A stretch of DNA of 64,000 bases from CAWCHZ01 sp963795555. Its GTDB lineage: Bacteria; Actinomycetota; Thermoleophilia; Solirubrobacterales; Solirubrobacteraceae. The stretch spans positions 1,860,001-1,924,000 of the forward strand of contig CAWCHZ010000002.1 of NCBI GenBank assembly GCA_963795555.1. Reading direction: 5' to 3'. Positions 1 to 8,740 of this stretch are shown here, piece after piece. Each line of letters starts with the position of its first letter. The first letter of the stretch is position 1. The position numbers and the translations under genes were made by a program. Below the pieces are notes generated by a model. That model saw only the letters and a program-made list of their open reading frames with translations. It did no database searches and was not told where the DNA came from.

Positions 1-162
1 ATCGCGATCCTCGCGGCGCTGTTGCCCGGCACCGATCCGGTCACCACGGTGCTCGAGATGGTTCCGCTCGTCGTGCTCTACGGGCTCAGCATCCTGCTGT
101 TGATGTGGTTCGAGCGCCGCGACCGCAACCGCGAGGCGGCGCTGGCAGACGAGGAGGCCTAG
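1..162 (+). CDS. tatC: Sec-independent translocase subunit TatC, C-terminal end (partial)
   Basis: Only the last 53 codons are inside the window. The frame is open from base 1 and ends with TAG at 160-162. The peptide contains DPVTTVLEMVPLVVLYGLSI, which matches the last two transmembrane segments of TatC (family pattern DPxTxxxxxxPLxxLYExSI), followed by a charged cytoplasmic tail (ERRDRNREAALADEEA). TatC is the membrane receptor of the twin-arginine pathway that exports folded proteins. Three bases separate it from the next gene, so the two are probably co-transcribed. The call rests on this short tail only. Confidence 0.8.
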   Translation: MAILAALLPGTDPVTTVLEMVPLVVLYGLSILLLMWFERRDRNREAALADEEA

Positions 163-165
163 CGC

Positions 166-864
166 ATGCTGTTCGACCTGCGTCGCCGTGGCCGTCGCCG
201 CACCGTCCAGCTGATCTACGCCGGTCTGGCGGTGCTGATCGGCGGCGGGCTGGTGCTCTTTGGTGTCGGCTCGACGAGCAACGGCGGCCTGCTCGACGCC
301 TTCAACGGCAGCAACGGCAGCGGCAGCACCGACTCGATCTTCGCCACGCAACTGCGTGGTGCCGAGCGCACCGTCCAGCTGCGTCCGGGCGACGCGGCGG
401 CGTGGGCGAGCCTCGCCCGGATCCGCTACCAGGTCGCGGGCCAAGGCGGCAACTACGACTCCAACACGGCCACCTTCACGGCCTCGGGACAGTCCGTGCT
501 GCGTCAGGTCGGCGACGCCTGGGACCACTACCTGGCGCTCAACCCGCCCCATCCGGACGTCGCCCTTGCCACGCTGATGCTGCAGGCGTTCGGTCCAGGT
601 GGGCTCAACCAGCCGGCCCGCGCGGTCCGTGCGGCGGAGATCGTCAGCGAGGCCAATCCGACCTTCACCGCCTACGAGCAGCTTGCCGCCTTCGCCTACC
701 TGGCCGGTCAGACGCGCAAGGGCGACCTCGCCACCAGCAAGGCGATCGCGCTGGCGCCCAAGGCGCAGCGCTCGCTCATCCGCCAGCGGCTCGACCAGGT
801 CAAGGCGTCCGCCGCGAGCGGGACCGGCTCGGGGACTACAGCCACCACGACCAGCGGCGGGTAG
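166..864 (+). CDS. Membrane-anchored TPR-like protein of unknown function
   Basis: A 232-residue protein with a basic N-terminus (RRRGRRR), one transmembrane segment at about residues 13-35, a Gly/Ser/Asn-rich linker, and an alpha-helical domain. That domain contains TPR-like segments: 'AERTVQLRPGDAAAWASLAR' and later 'ATSKAIALAPKAQRSLIRQR'. It ends in a Thr/Gly/Ser-rich tail. It follows tatC by 3 bases, which suggests an envelope function, perhaps assembly of an exported complex. The topology (N-in, helical domain outside) is inferred. I do not recognise a named family; small TPR proteins of this layout are common next to tatA/tatC in Actinobacteria. Confidence 0.7.
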   Translation: MLFDLRRRGRRRTVQLIYAGLAVLIGGGLVLFGVGSTSNGGLLDAFNGSNGSGSTDSIFATQLRGAERTVQLRPGDAAAWASLARIRYQVAGQGGNYDSNTATFTASGQSVLRQVGDAWDHYLALNPPHPDVALATLMLQAFGPGGLNQPARAVRAAEIVSEANPTFTAYEQLAAFAYLAGQTRKGDLATSKAIALAPKAQRSLIRQRLDQVKASAASGTGSGTTATTTSGG

Positions 865-925
865 CCCGGGGCGGGCGCCGCCCGGATGCCGATCTCTCGC
901 CTGACGGCTGAGGCTCACGTGACGT

Positions 926-941
926 CGGCGCCCGGGCGCCG
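926..941. terminator. GC-rich palindrome downstream of the tatC operon
   Basis: A perfect 16-base palindrome (CGGCGCCCGGGCGCCG) lies 61 bases after the stop of the TPR-like gene and 34 bases before tRNA-Lys. There is no T-run. It may end the upstream operon, but by position only. Confidence 0.3.
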
Positions 942-963
942 CGGGCCGCGGGGCCTGCGCGGG

Positions 964-969
964 TAGAAT
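964..969 (+). promoter_or_regulatory. Putative -10 element of tRNA-Lys
   Basis: TAGAAT ends 6 bases before the first base of the tRNA, the spacing expected for transcription starting at or just before the mature 5' end. No convincing -35 hexamer is visible. Confidence 0.45.
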
Positions 970-975
970 CGCCGC

Positions 976-1048
976 GGGCCGTTAGCTCAACTGGTAGAGC
1001 AGGGGACTCTTAATCCCAAGGTTGCAGGTTCGAGCCCTGCACGGCCCA
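976..1048 (+). tRNA. tRNA-Lys (anticodon CTT)
   Basis: The acceptor stem GGGCCGT pairs with ACGGCCC, with discriminator A. The D-arm is GCTC/GAGC, the anticodon loop is CTCTTAA (anticodon CTT) and the T-arm is GCAGG-TTCGAGC-CCTGC. The first anticodon-stem pair is a G-A mismatch. The 3' CCA is not encoded (the next bases are CTT), so it must be added after transcription. Confidence 0.97.
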
Positions 1049-1124
1049 CTTCTTCGGACATTGCGCAAACCTCGGGCGTGACGAGTCGGTAGGGGGGCGG
1101 GTCCCAGTCTCACTCGCCGCTGGA

Positions 1125-1727
1125 TCAGCGGGCGACGCGATAGCGGACGTGCGTCGCCAACGGCGAGTGGATCACCTCCACCGGCTCAAGGCCGAGATCG
1201 GGGACGCCGTCGAAGAGCGCCTCCCCGGCGCCAAGTAGGACGGGGGCGAAATCGAGGACGAGCTCGTCGACGACGCCCGCGGCCAGCGCCTGGCGCACGG
1301 TGGATGCGCCGCCAGCAATGTCGACTCCGCTGTCACCCGCCGCCTCCGACGCACGTGCGAACGCGGCGTCGAAGCCCTCGGTGACGAAATGGAACGTCGT
1401 CCCGCCCGCCATTTCGACCGGAGGCCGTTCGTAATGCGTGAGCACGAACACCGGCGCGTGGTACGGCGGCTCCTCGCCCCACCACCCACGCCAGTCGTCC
1501 TGCCAAGGGCCGCGAATCGGCCCGAACATGTTGCGCCCCATCACGTACGCGCCGCGCGGACGCAAGAGCAGGTCGCGCGCTCGGGCATCGGCCTCGTTCA
1601 GCGGCTCGTCGATGTGCCAGTGATGGAGCTCGCCCCCGCGGCGACCGAGGGGATGCTCGAGACTTTGGTCAGGGCCTGCGACGTATCCGTCGAGCGAGAT
1701 CGACATGTGGCATGTAGTTGTGTTCAT
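1125..1727 (-). CDS. Dihydrofolate reductase/RibD C-terminal family protein
   Basis: A 200-residue protein with the start typical of the RibD C-terminal/YyaP group: 'MNTTTCHMSISLDGYVAGPD'. A nucleotide-binding glycine stretch follows ('VDIAGGASTVRQALAAGVVDEL'), and then 'LDFAPVLLGAGEALFDG', as in these NADPH-dependent reductases. Such proteins are small stand-alone relatives of the riboflavin-pathway reductase; their substrates are mostly unknown. It is transcribed divergently from the cupin gene and has no riboflavin neighbours, so a role in riboflavin synthesis is unlikely. ATG at 1727 gives the conserved N-terminus. Confidence 0.85.
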   Translation of the reverse strand: MNTTTCHMSISLDGYVAGPDQSLEHPLGRRGGELHHWHIDEPLNEADARARDLLLRPRGAYVMGRNMFGPIRGPWQDDWRGWWGEEPPYHAPVFVLTHYERPPVEMAGGTTFHFVTEGFDAAFARASEAAGDSGVDIAGGASTVRQALAAGVVDELVLDFAPVLLGAGEALFDGVPDLGLEPVEVIHSPLATHVRYRVAR

Positions 1728-1873
1728 GCTCCCTCTGACCGCGCCTCCACGCAGAAATCATCGCGCACCGCGCCCGAGCGTAGCGTCCGGTACTCGCCGG
1801 CCTCTGGTGCTGCACCGAGTGAGCGCGAGCCTCGCCTTCGACAGCGCGAGTGGCTCGCCCGCCAGGAACGCTC

Positions 1874-1879
1874 TAGACT
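1874..1879 (+). promoter_or_regulatory. Putative -10 element (TAGACT) of the cupin operon
   Basis: TAGACT lies 8 bases before the GTG start at 1888. This would give a leaderless or nearly leaderless transcript. The same hexamer at the same distance from a start codon recurs in the window (53437-53442). Confidence 0.45.
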
Positions 1880-1887
1880 CCGCCGCG

Positions 1888-2373
1888 GTGCCCGATTGGC
1901 TGGTCGTCAACGTCGCCGAGGCGCAGGCGCTCAGCCACGAGCGCGGCGGTACCCTGGTGCAGTTCGAATCGCCGGAGAGCCGGTTCCCGGAGATCGGCGT
2001 CAACATCCGGCTGCTCGCGCCCGGTCAACCCAATGCCAAGTACCACTCCGAGAGCGTCCAGGAGGACTTCCTGGTCCTGGCGGGCGAGTGCATCGCGATC
2101 CTCGACGGGGAGGAGCGCACGCTGCGCGCCTGGGACTTCGTCCACTGCCCTGCCGGCACCGAGCACGTCTTCGTCGGCGCCGGCGAGCAGCCGTGCGCCC
2201 TCCTGATGATCGGCGTGCGACGAGCGGACAAGGCACTCGACTACCCGGTCAACGAGCTGGCGGCGCGATACGGCGCCTCAGTGACGCAGCGGACCCCTTC
2301 GCCGCAGGAGGCTTATGCCGACTGGGACCGCAAGTTCACGCCCACGAGCATCAGCTGGCCTCCAAGCGCGTGA
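1888..2373 (+). CDS. Cupin-domain protein
   Basis: A 161-residue single-domain cupin. The first conserved motif reads 'YHSESVQEDFLVLAGE', with the usual metal His positions partly replaced. The second is 'PAGTEHVFVGAG', which keeps the P-x4-H core. The C-terminus has an extra helical tail. The frame stays open back to an ATG at 1705, but that longer form would overlap the divergent reductase gene, and only the part from GTG 1888 resembles a cupin. The stop overlaps the start of the class IV aminotransferase (GTGA), so the two genes form an operon. The ligand is unknown; it may be a regulatory or isomerase-type cupin. Confidence 0.75.
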   Translation: MPDWLVVNVAEAQALSHERGGTLVQFESPESRFPEIGVNIRLLAPGQPNAKYHSESVQEDFLVLAGECIAILDGEERTLRAWDFVHCPAGTEHVFVGAGEQPCALLMIGVRRADKALDYPVNELAARYGASVTQRTPSPQEAYADWDRKFTPTSISWPPSA

Positions 2374-3167
2374 CCGATCCCGGCGTCGTTCAGCTTGCCT
2401 CGGTCGATGGGGCGATCGGCCCGTCGGAGGCGGCGTCCATTTCCGTCCTCGATGAGGGGCTGCTGCGCGGCGACGGCGTCTTCGAGGTCATGCGGCTGTA
2501 CGGTGGGCGGCCGTTCGCGCTGGGCGAGCACCTCGAGCGCCTGCAGCGCTCGGCGGCCAACCTGCGCCTGGAGCTCGAGCGCGCCACGATCGAGCGCGAG
2601 ATCGCTGCCCTGCTCGCCACCGCGGGCTCGATCGACGCGCTGCTGCGCATCATCGTCACCCGCGCCGGCCGTCGGCTGCTGTTGACCGAGCCGCTGCCCG
2701 AGCAGCCGGCGACGGTGCGCCTGAGCTGCGTCACCTACTCGCCGAGCCGTGTGCTGGACGGCGTCAAATCGCTCTCCTACGCGGCCAACATGCTCGCCAC
2801 GCGGCTCGCGCAGGAGCGCGGCTTCGATGAGGCGCTGCTCGTGACCCCTCATGGGCACGTGCTCGAGGCGCCGACCTCGTCGTTCTTCTGGGTCCGCGAC
2901 GGCGAGCTGCTGACGCCGCCGCTGTCCGAGCACATCCTCGCGTCGATCACCCGCCAGCTCGTCCTTGGCCTCGCGCCGGCACGCGAGGCCAACTGCACGG
3001 TTGCCGATCTGGCCGCGGCGCAGGAGGCGTTTTTGGTCTCGACCGTCAGGTCGGCGCAGCCGGTCGGTGCGATCGATGATCAGCGGCTCGAGCCCGGGCC
3101 GGTGTGCACACGCGTCGGCGAGCTGCTGCGCGGACACATCGCGCGGGCGGTGGGCGCCGCGCGCTGA
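2370..3167 (+). CDS. Class IV (PLP-dependent) aminotransferase / aminodeoxychorismate lyase family
   Basis: A 265-residue fold-type IV PLP enzyme. Visible family features are 'VLDEGLLRGDGVFEVMRLYGG' near the N-terminus, the lysine region 'DGVKSLSYAANMLATRLA', the cofactor loop 'GHVLEAPTSSFFWV', and 'EAFLVSTVRSAQPVGAIDDQ' near the end. Members are branched-chain or D-amino acid aminotransferases and 4-amino-4-deoxychorismate lyase (PabC). The short length and the 'SLSYAANM' motif fit PabC or a small BCAT-like enzyme equally well. The GTG start overlaps the cupin stop and is the only start that fits the domain. The gene lies 16 bases before the nucleotide-sugar epimerase; whether it serves the same pathway is unknown. 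Confidence 0.8.
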   Translation: MTDPGVVQLASVDGAIGPSEAASISVLDEGLLRGDGVFEVMRLYGGRPFALGEHLERLQRSAANLRLELERATIEREIAALLATAGSIDALLRIIVTRAGRRLLLTEPLPEQPATVRLSCVTYSPSRVLDGVKSLSYAANMLATRLAQERGFDEALLVTPHGHVLEAPTSSFFWVRDGELLTPPLSEHILASITRQLVLGLAPAREANCTVADLAAAQEAFLVSTVRSAQPVGAIDDQRLEPGPVCTRVGELLRGHIARAVGAAR

Positions 3168-3183
3168 CGCGGCGAGCGCTGCC

Positions 3184-4272
3184 GTGCGGATCCTCACCGT
3201 GATCGGAAACCGTCCGCAGTTCATCAAGGCCGCCGCCGTCTCCCGTCGCCTGCGCGAAGAGCACGATGAGCTGCTCGTGCACACCGGACAGCACCACGAC
3301 GATGACCTCTCGACGGTGTTCGTCGAGGAGCTCGACCTGCCCCGGCCGGAGATCGAGCTGCACGTCGACTCCGGCACCAACGCTTCGCAGACCGCCCGCA
3401 TGCTGGCGGCGCTCGAGCCGCTGCTCGCCGAGCGTCGGCCCGACGCCGCGCTGGTCTACGGCGACACCAACTCGACGCTCGCCGGCGGCCTCGCCGCCGC
3501 ACAGGCCGGCGTACCCGTCGTCCACGTGGAGGCCGGGATGCGCTCATTCGACCGGACCATGCCGGAGGAGCTCAACCGCGTGCTCACGGATCACCTCGCG
3601 GACCTGCTGCTGTGCTCATCCGAGACGGCGGTGGAGAACCTGCTCGCCGAGCGTGTGCCGGGGCGCATCGAGCTGGTGGGGGATGTGATGGTCGACGTCG
3701 CCGTCCTGTTCGGGCCGCGCGCGAGCGCACGGCTCGAGCTGCTCGACGAGCACGGCGTGACGCCCGGCGAGTTCGCGCTGGTGACCGCTCATCGCGCGGG
3801 CAACGTCGACGATCCGGGGCGGCTGACCGTGCTGGTGGAGCTGCTGGAGGAGCTGCCTTTGGCGGTCGTGTTGCCGCTGCATCCGCGCATCAGGACACGC
3901 TTGGCCGAAGCCGATCTGCTCGACCGCCTACAGCGCGCGCCGCGCGTCCGGCTGACCCCGCCGCTGGGCTATCTGGAGTTCGCGGCGCTGCTGCATCACG
4001 CTCGGATCGCGCTGACCGACTCGGGGGGCGTCCAGAAGGAGGCCTATCTGGCTGGCGTGCCGTGCGTCACACTGCGCGCCCAGACGGAATGGGTCGAGAC
4101 GGTGGCGAGCGGCTGGAACACGCTCGTTGAGCTCGATGACCGCGACCCTCGCGCCGCGATCGACGCGGCGCTCGCCGCGCTCGCCAAGCCACGGCCCGCC
4201 GAGCATCCCGCGCTCTACGGCGATGGCCGTGCCGCCGAGCGCGTCGCGGCGGCGCTTAGACTGCGCCCATGA
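3184..4272 (+). CDS. wecB: UDP-N-acetylglucosamine 2-epimerase (non-hydrolysing)
   Basis: A 362-residue GT-B-fold epimerase that interconverts UDP-GlcNAc and UDP-ManNAc. Hallmarks are 'GNRPQFIKAAAVSR' at the N-terminus, 'HTGQHHDDDL', 'VYGDTNSTLAG', 'HVEAGMRS', and the C-terminal UDP-binding part 'TDSGGVQKEAYLAGVPCVTL'. The length equals that of WecB/MnaA. The GTG start at 3184 gives the canonical N-terminus. It is the first gene of a sugar-nucleotide cassette; the next step (6-dehydrogenase) is encoded just downstream. The stop TGA lies inside an ATGACCATCG element that is repeated 32 bases later at the start of the next gene. Confidence 0.93.
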   Translation: MRILTVIGNRPQFIKAAAVSRRLREEHDELLVHTGQHHDDDLSTVFVEELDLPRPEIELHVDSGTNASQTARMLAALEPLLAERRPDAALVYGDTNSTLAGGLAAAQAGVPVVHVEAGMRSFDRTMPEELNRVLTDHLADLLLCSSETAVENLLAERVPGRIELVGDVMVDVAVLFGPRASARLELLDEHGVTPGEFALVTAHRAGNVDDPGRLTVLVELLEELPLAVVLPLHPRIRTRLAEADLLDRLQRAPRVRLTPPLGYLEFAALLHHARIALTDSGGVQKEAYLAGVPCVTLRAQTEWVETVASGWNTLVELDDRDPRAAIDAALAALAKPRPAEHPALYGDGRAAERVAAALRLRP

Positions 4273-4310
4273 CCATCGCCAGCGCTGGGCCCTGGTCCCC
4301 ATGACCATCG
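4266..4310 (+). repeat. 13-bp direct repeat across the wecB/dehydrogenase junction
   Basis: CCCATGACCATCG occurs at 4266-4278 and 4298-4310. The first copy contains the wecB stop (ATGA overlap). The second supplies the ATG of the dehydrogenase. The ATG in copy 1 (4269) opens only an 11-codon peptide (MTIASAGPWSP). This is consistent with a former ATGA stop/start overlap split by a 32-bp duplication. Confidence 0.75.
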
Positions 4311-5552
4311 GCATCATCGGGCTGGGCTACGTCGGGTTGCCGCTGGCGCTGGCCTTCGCCGAGGTGGGCGAGCGGGTCGTCGGCGTCGACGTCGACCACG
4401 ACAAGCTGGCGGCATTGGCTGTTTGTGAGTCCTACATCGAGGATGTCGCGTCCGAGCGGCTGCGCGCGGTGAGCGACCGCATCGAGGCCAGCGACCGCTT
4501 ACGCTGCCCTCAGCGAGGCCGACGCCGTGCTGATCTGCGTCCCCACGCCGCTGACCGCCAATCGCGAGCCCGACCTCGTTCCGCTGATCAGCGCGACGAG
4601 CGGCGCTGGCGCAGTCGCTGCGCGCGGGACAGCTGGTCGTGCTCGAGTCGACGACCTACCCGGGCACGACGCGCGAGCGACTGGTCCCGCTGCTCGAGGA
4701 GTCGGGCCTGCGCCGCGGGAGCCGACTTCCATGTCGCGTTCTCGCCCGAGCGCGTCGATCCCGGTCGCACCGACTTCACGCTGCGCAACACCCCCAAGGT
4801 CATCGGCGGCCTGACGGCGTCCTGTGCGCAGCGCGCCGAGGAGGTCTACCGACGAGTCTGCGACAAGCTGGTGGTGGTCTCCTCGCCCGAGGCGGCCGAG
4901 CTGACCAAGCTGCTGGAGAACATCTTCCGCTCGGTCAACATCGCCTTGGTCAATGAGCTGGCGATGCCTGACCGACCGGATGGGCATCGACATCTGGGAG
5001 GTGGTCGACGCGGCCGCAACCAAGCCCTACGGCTTCATGCGCTTCGAGCCAGGGCCGGGGATGGGCGGTCACTGCATGCCGGTGGATCCCTTCTACCTCG
5101 CCTGGAAGGCGCGTGAATACGACTTCGCCACCGAGTTCATCGAGCTGGCGGGCAAGAACAACCAACGCATGCCCTATCACTGCGTCGAGCGGATCGAGCG
5201 CGCGCTCAACGACGCCACCAAGCCGGTCCGCGGCTCGCACGTCGTCGTGGTCGGCGTCGCCTACAAGAACGGGGTTGGCGACACGCGTGAGTCACCGGCG
5301 CTGAAGATCATCGAGCTGCTCGCGGCACGCGGCGCTCGCCTGAGCTACCACGATCCCTACGTGCCCGAGCTCGCCACCATGGGACTGCACAGCCAGCCGC
5401 TGGACGCCCTGATCGGTGACGCCGATGTCGTCGTGATCGTCACCGCCCACGACGCCATCGACCACCACGAGATCGCGCGCGCCGCGCCGCTGGTCGTGGA
5501 TCTGCGCGGCGTGACGCGCGGCGTCGAGGGCTCGCACGTGGTGCGGCTGTGA
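4301..5552 (+). pseudogene. Nucleotide-sugar 6-dehydrogenase (WbpA/WecC family), broken by four single-base insertions
   Basis: Read across three frames, this is a complete UDP-GlcNAc/UDP-ManNAc 6-dehydrogenase. It has the Rossmann start 'MTIGIIGLGYVGLPLALAFA', 'VLICVPTPLTANREPDL', 'VVLESTTYPGTTRERL', 'FHVAFSPERVDPG', 'TKLLENIFRSVNIALVNELA', the catalytic 'GPGMGGHCMPVDPFYLAWKA', and the C-terminal 'GVAYKNGVGDTRESPA'. Single extra bases break the frame at about 4499-4500 (TT for T), 4602-4603 (GG for G), 4713-4714 (CC for C) and 4967-4968 (CC for C). Removing one base at each site restores an uninterrupted, well conserved protein of about 415 residues. There are no other lesions, so this is either a very recent pseudogene or a local sequencing or assembly fault. 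In the pathway it would oxidise C6 of the UDP-HexNAc made by WecB. Confidence 0.85.
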
Positions 5553-5633
5553 GCTTCGACGGGGTCGTGCGCGTGGGCGATGGTGCCCTGGTGGTGCGGC
5601 TGTGACCGCCGATGGGGTCGTGCGCGTCGGCGT
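5538..5633 (+). repeat. Imperfect 43-bp tandem repeat across a gene junction
   Basis: Positions 5538-5580 and 5591-5633 are nearly the same (period 53). Each holds GTGGTGCGGCTGTGA followed by a GTG-led stretch reading V-[ST]-x-D-G-V-V-R-V-G. Copy 1 contains the dehydrogenase stop plus a vestigial start; copy 2 is the real start of the oxidoreductase gene. Confidence 0.85.
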
Positions 5634-6648
5634 CGTCGGACTGGGCCATTGGGGTCCCAACCTGGCGCGCAACTTCGCCTCGCTCCCGGGCTGCGAGCTG
5701 GCGTGGTGCTGCGACACGTCCGAGCAGGTGCGCGAGCGCTGGGCTCCGCAGCTGCGCGCCGCGCGCCTGACCGGCGAGCTCGACGAGCTGCTCGAAGACC
5801 CGCGGCTCGATGCGATCGCGCTCGCCACGCCGGTGCCCTCGCACGCTCCGCTCGCGGAGCGCGTGCTCGGGGCTGGCAAGCACTGCTTCGTCGAGAAGCC
5901 GCTGGCCGACAGCGTCGCCGCCGCCCAGCGCGTGGTCGAGCTGGCCGCCGAGGCGGGGCGCGTATTGATGGTGGGCCACCTGCTGGAGTACCACTCGGGC
6001 GTGCGCAAGCTCAAGGAGATCGCCGCCAGCGGGGAGCTCGGCGAGCTCTATTACATCCACGCCCGGCGGCTGAACCTCGGCCGGCTGCGCAGCGACGAGA
6101 ACGCGCTCTGGAGCCTCGGTGCCCACGATGTCGCGGTCGTGTTGCACCTGGCTGGGCAGGAGCCCTATGAGCTCGAGGCGCGCGGCGAGCGCTACATGCG
6201 TCCGGAGATCGAGGACGTCGTCTTCTGCCTGCTGCGCTTCCCGTCGGGCCTGGCGGCGCATCTGCACCTCTCCTGGCTCGATCCGCACAAGGAGCGCTGC
6301 GTCACCCTGGTCGGCTCGCGCCGGATGGCGACGCTCGACGACATGGAGCTCGATCGCAAGCTGACCGTCTACGACAAGGGCTTCGACCAAGCGTCCGGCA
6401 GCTACGGCGAGTACATCACCCGCTCGGGTGACAGCTGGAGCCCGCGGATCGACAACGTCGAGCCGCTGCGCGTCGAGTGCGAGCACTTCGTCGAGTGCGT
6501 GCGCAGCGGAGCGCAGCCGTTGACCGACGGTGCCAGCGGGCTGCGCGTCGTGCGCGTGCTCGAGCAGCTTGACAGGTCGCTGCATGCCTCCCGGGGGCGG
6601 GGTGCTGGCGCCGGCGTGGAGCGGGAGGCCGGCGCTGTTTCCGCCTGA
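5602..6648 (+). CDS. Gfo/Idh/MocA-family oxidoreductase, probable UDP-HexNAcA 3-dehydrogenase
   Basis: A 348-residue NAD(P)-dependent sugar oxidoreductase. The N-terminal Rossmann fold reads 'RVGVVGLGHWGPNLARNFA'. The catalytic lysine motif is 'HCFVEKPLADS'. The C-terminal alpha/beta domain includes 'GAHDVAVVLHLAG'. Homologues WbpB and WlbA oxidise C3 of UDP-N-acetylglucosaminuronic acid. That fits the neighbours: 2-epimerase and 6-dehydrogenase upstream, hexapeptide acetyltransferase downstream and overlapping. The GTG start overlaps the second copy of the junction repeat and gives the correct N-terminus. No DegT/WbpE-type aminotransferase, needed between this step and acetylation, is in the window. 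Confidence 0.85.
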   Translation: MTADGVVRVGVVGLGHWGPNLARNFASLPGCELAWCCDTSEQVRERWAPQLRAARLTGELDELLEDPRLDAIALATPVPSHAPLAERVLGAGKHCFVEKPLADSVAAAQRVVELAAEAGRVLMVGHLLEYHSGVRKLKEIAASGELGELYYIHARRLNLGRLRSDENALWSLGAHDVAVVLHLAGQEPYELEARGERYMRPEIEDVVFCLLRFPSGLAAHLHLSWLDPHKERCVTLVGSRRMATLDDMELDRKLTVYDKGFDQASGSYGEYITRSGDSWSPRIDNVEPLRVECEHFVECVRSGAQPLTDGASGLRVVRVLEQLDRSLHASRGRGAGAGVEREAGAVSA

Positions 6649-7342
6649 GCGCGCACCGGGCCTGGTGCTCGGCGATGGCGCGGTCGTCGGCGACGGCACC
6701 CTGTTCGGTGCGCACGTCGTGGTCCACGCCGGCACCGTGATCGGGGACGGCTGCGTGATCGAGGACGGCGTCGTGCTGGGCAAGTCACCGCGGCTGGCCG
6801 CCCACTCCGCTGCCCGCGGGGCCGTGTCGGCGCCGCTGCGCCTGGGCGCGCGGGTGACGGTCTGCTGTGGCGCGATCGTCTTCGCTAGCGCGCGCATCGC
6901 CGAGGACGTGATCCTCGGCGATCAGTCCTTTGTGCGCGAGCGCGCGGCGGTGGGCGCGGGCACGGTGATCGGTCGCGGCAGCGTCGTCGACAACGACGTC
7001 CAGGTCGGCGCGCGCGTGCGCGTGCAGACGGGCGTCTACCTCACCCCCGGCTCGCTGGTCGAAGACGATGTCTTCATCGGTCCCGGCGTCGTGACCACCA
7101 ACGACGACACGATGGCCCGCCACGGCGATGATGCCCCGGTGCTGGGTGCGACGCTGCGCCGCGCCTGCCGAGTCGGCGCCGGGAGCGTGCTCCTGCCCGG
7201 CATCGAGGTCGGCGAGGAGGCCTTCATCGCCGCCGGCGCGGTCGTCACGCGAGACGTCCCGGCGCGCCAGGTCGTGGTTGGCGTGCCGGCCCGAGCGCGG
7301 CGCGAGGTGCCCGCGCAGGACCTGCTCGAGCGCTGGCGCTGA
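6584..7342 (+). CDS. Left-handed beta-helix N-acetyltransferase (WbpD/WlbB-like)
   Basis: About 252 residues made almost wholly of hexapeptide repeats ([LIV]-G-x4), for example 'GDGAVVGDGTLFGAHVVVHAGTVIGDGCVIEDGVVLGK' read in blocks, and later 'VGAGTVIGRGSVVDNDVQVG'. The end has the typical 'FIAAGAVVTRDVPARQVVVGVPAR'. Relatives acetylate the 3-amino group of UDP-HexNAc-3-NH2-uronic acids. The frame stays open to 6530; ATG 6584 is taken as start and overlaps the upstream oxidoreductase by 65 bases, which signals tight coupling. The later GTG at 6602 is possible. The exact substrate is inferred from context. Confidence 0.82.
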   Translation: MPPGGGVLAPAWSGRPALFPPERAPGLVLGDGAVVGDGTLFGAHVVVHAGTVIGDGCVIEDGVVLGKSPRLAAHSAARGAVSAPLRLGARVTVCCGAIVFASARIAEDVILGDQSFVRERAAVGAGTVIGRGSVVDNDVQVGARVRVQTGVYLTPGSLVEDDVFIGPGVVTTNDDTMARHGDDAPVLGATLRRACRVGAGSVLLPGIEVGEEAFIAAGAVVTRDVPARQVVVGVPARARREVPAQDLLERWR

Positions 7343-7391
7343 CGAGGGCGACCGGGGCCGCGCTCGCGTTGGAGGCCCGCGGGCACTCCAG

Positions 7392-8729
<1,338 letters not shown>

Positions 8730-8740
8730 GAGCCAGGAGT

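Noticed and set aside
1705..1887. N-terminal extension of the cupin protein from ATG 1705
   Set aside because: It overlaps the divergent reductase gene and its promoter region and encodes low-complexity, non-cupin sequence.
4301..5552. Programmed ribosomal frameshifting in the dehydrogenase gene
   Set aside because: Four separate shifts would be needed, at sites with no slippery heptamers or consistent downstream structures. Error or recent mutation is simpler.
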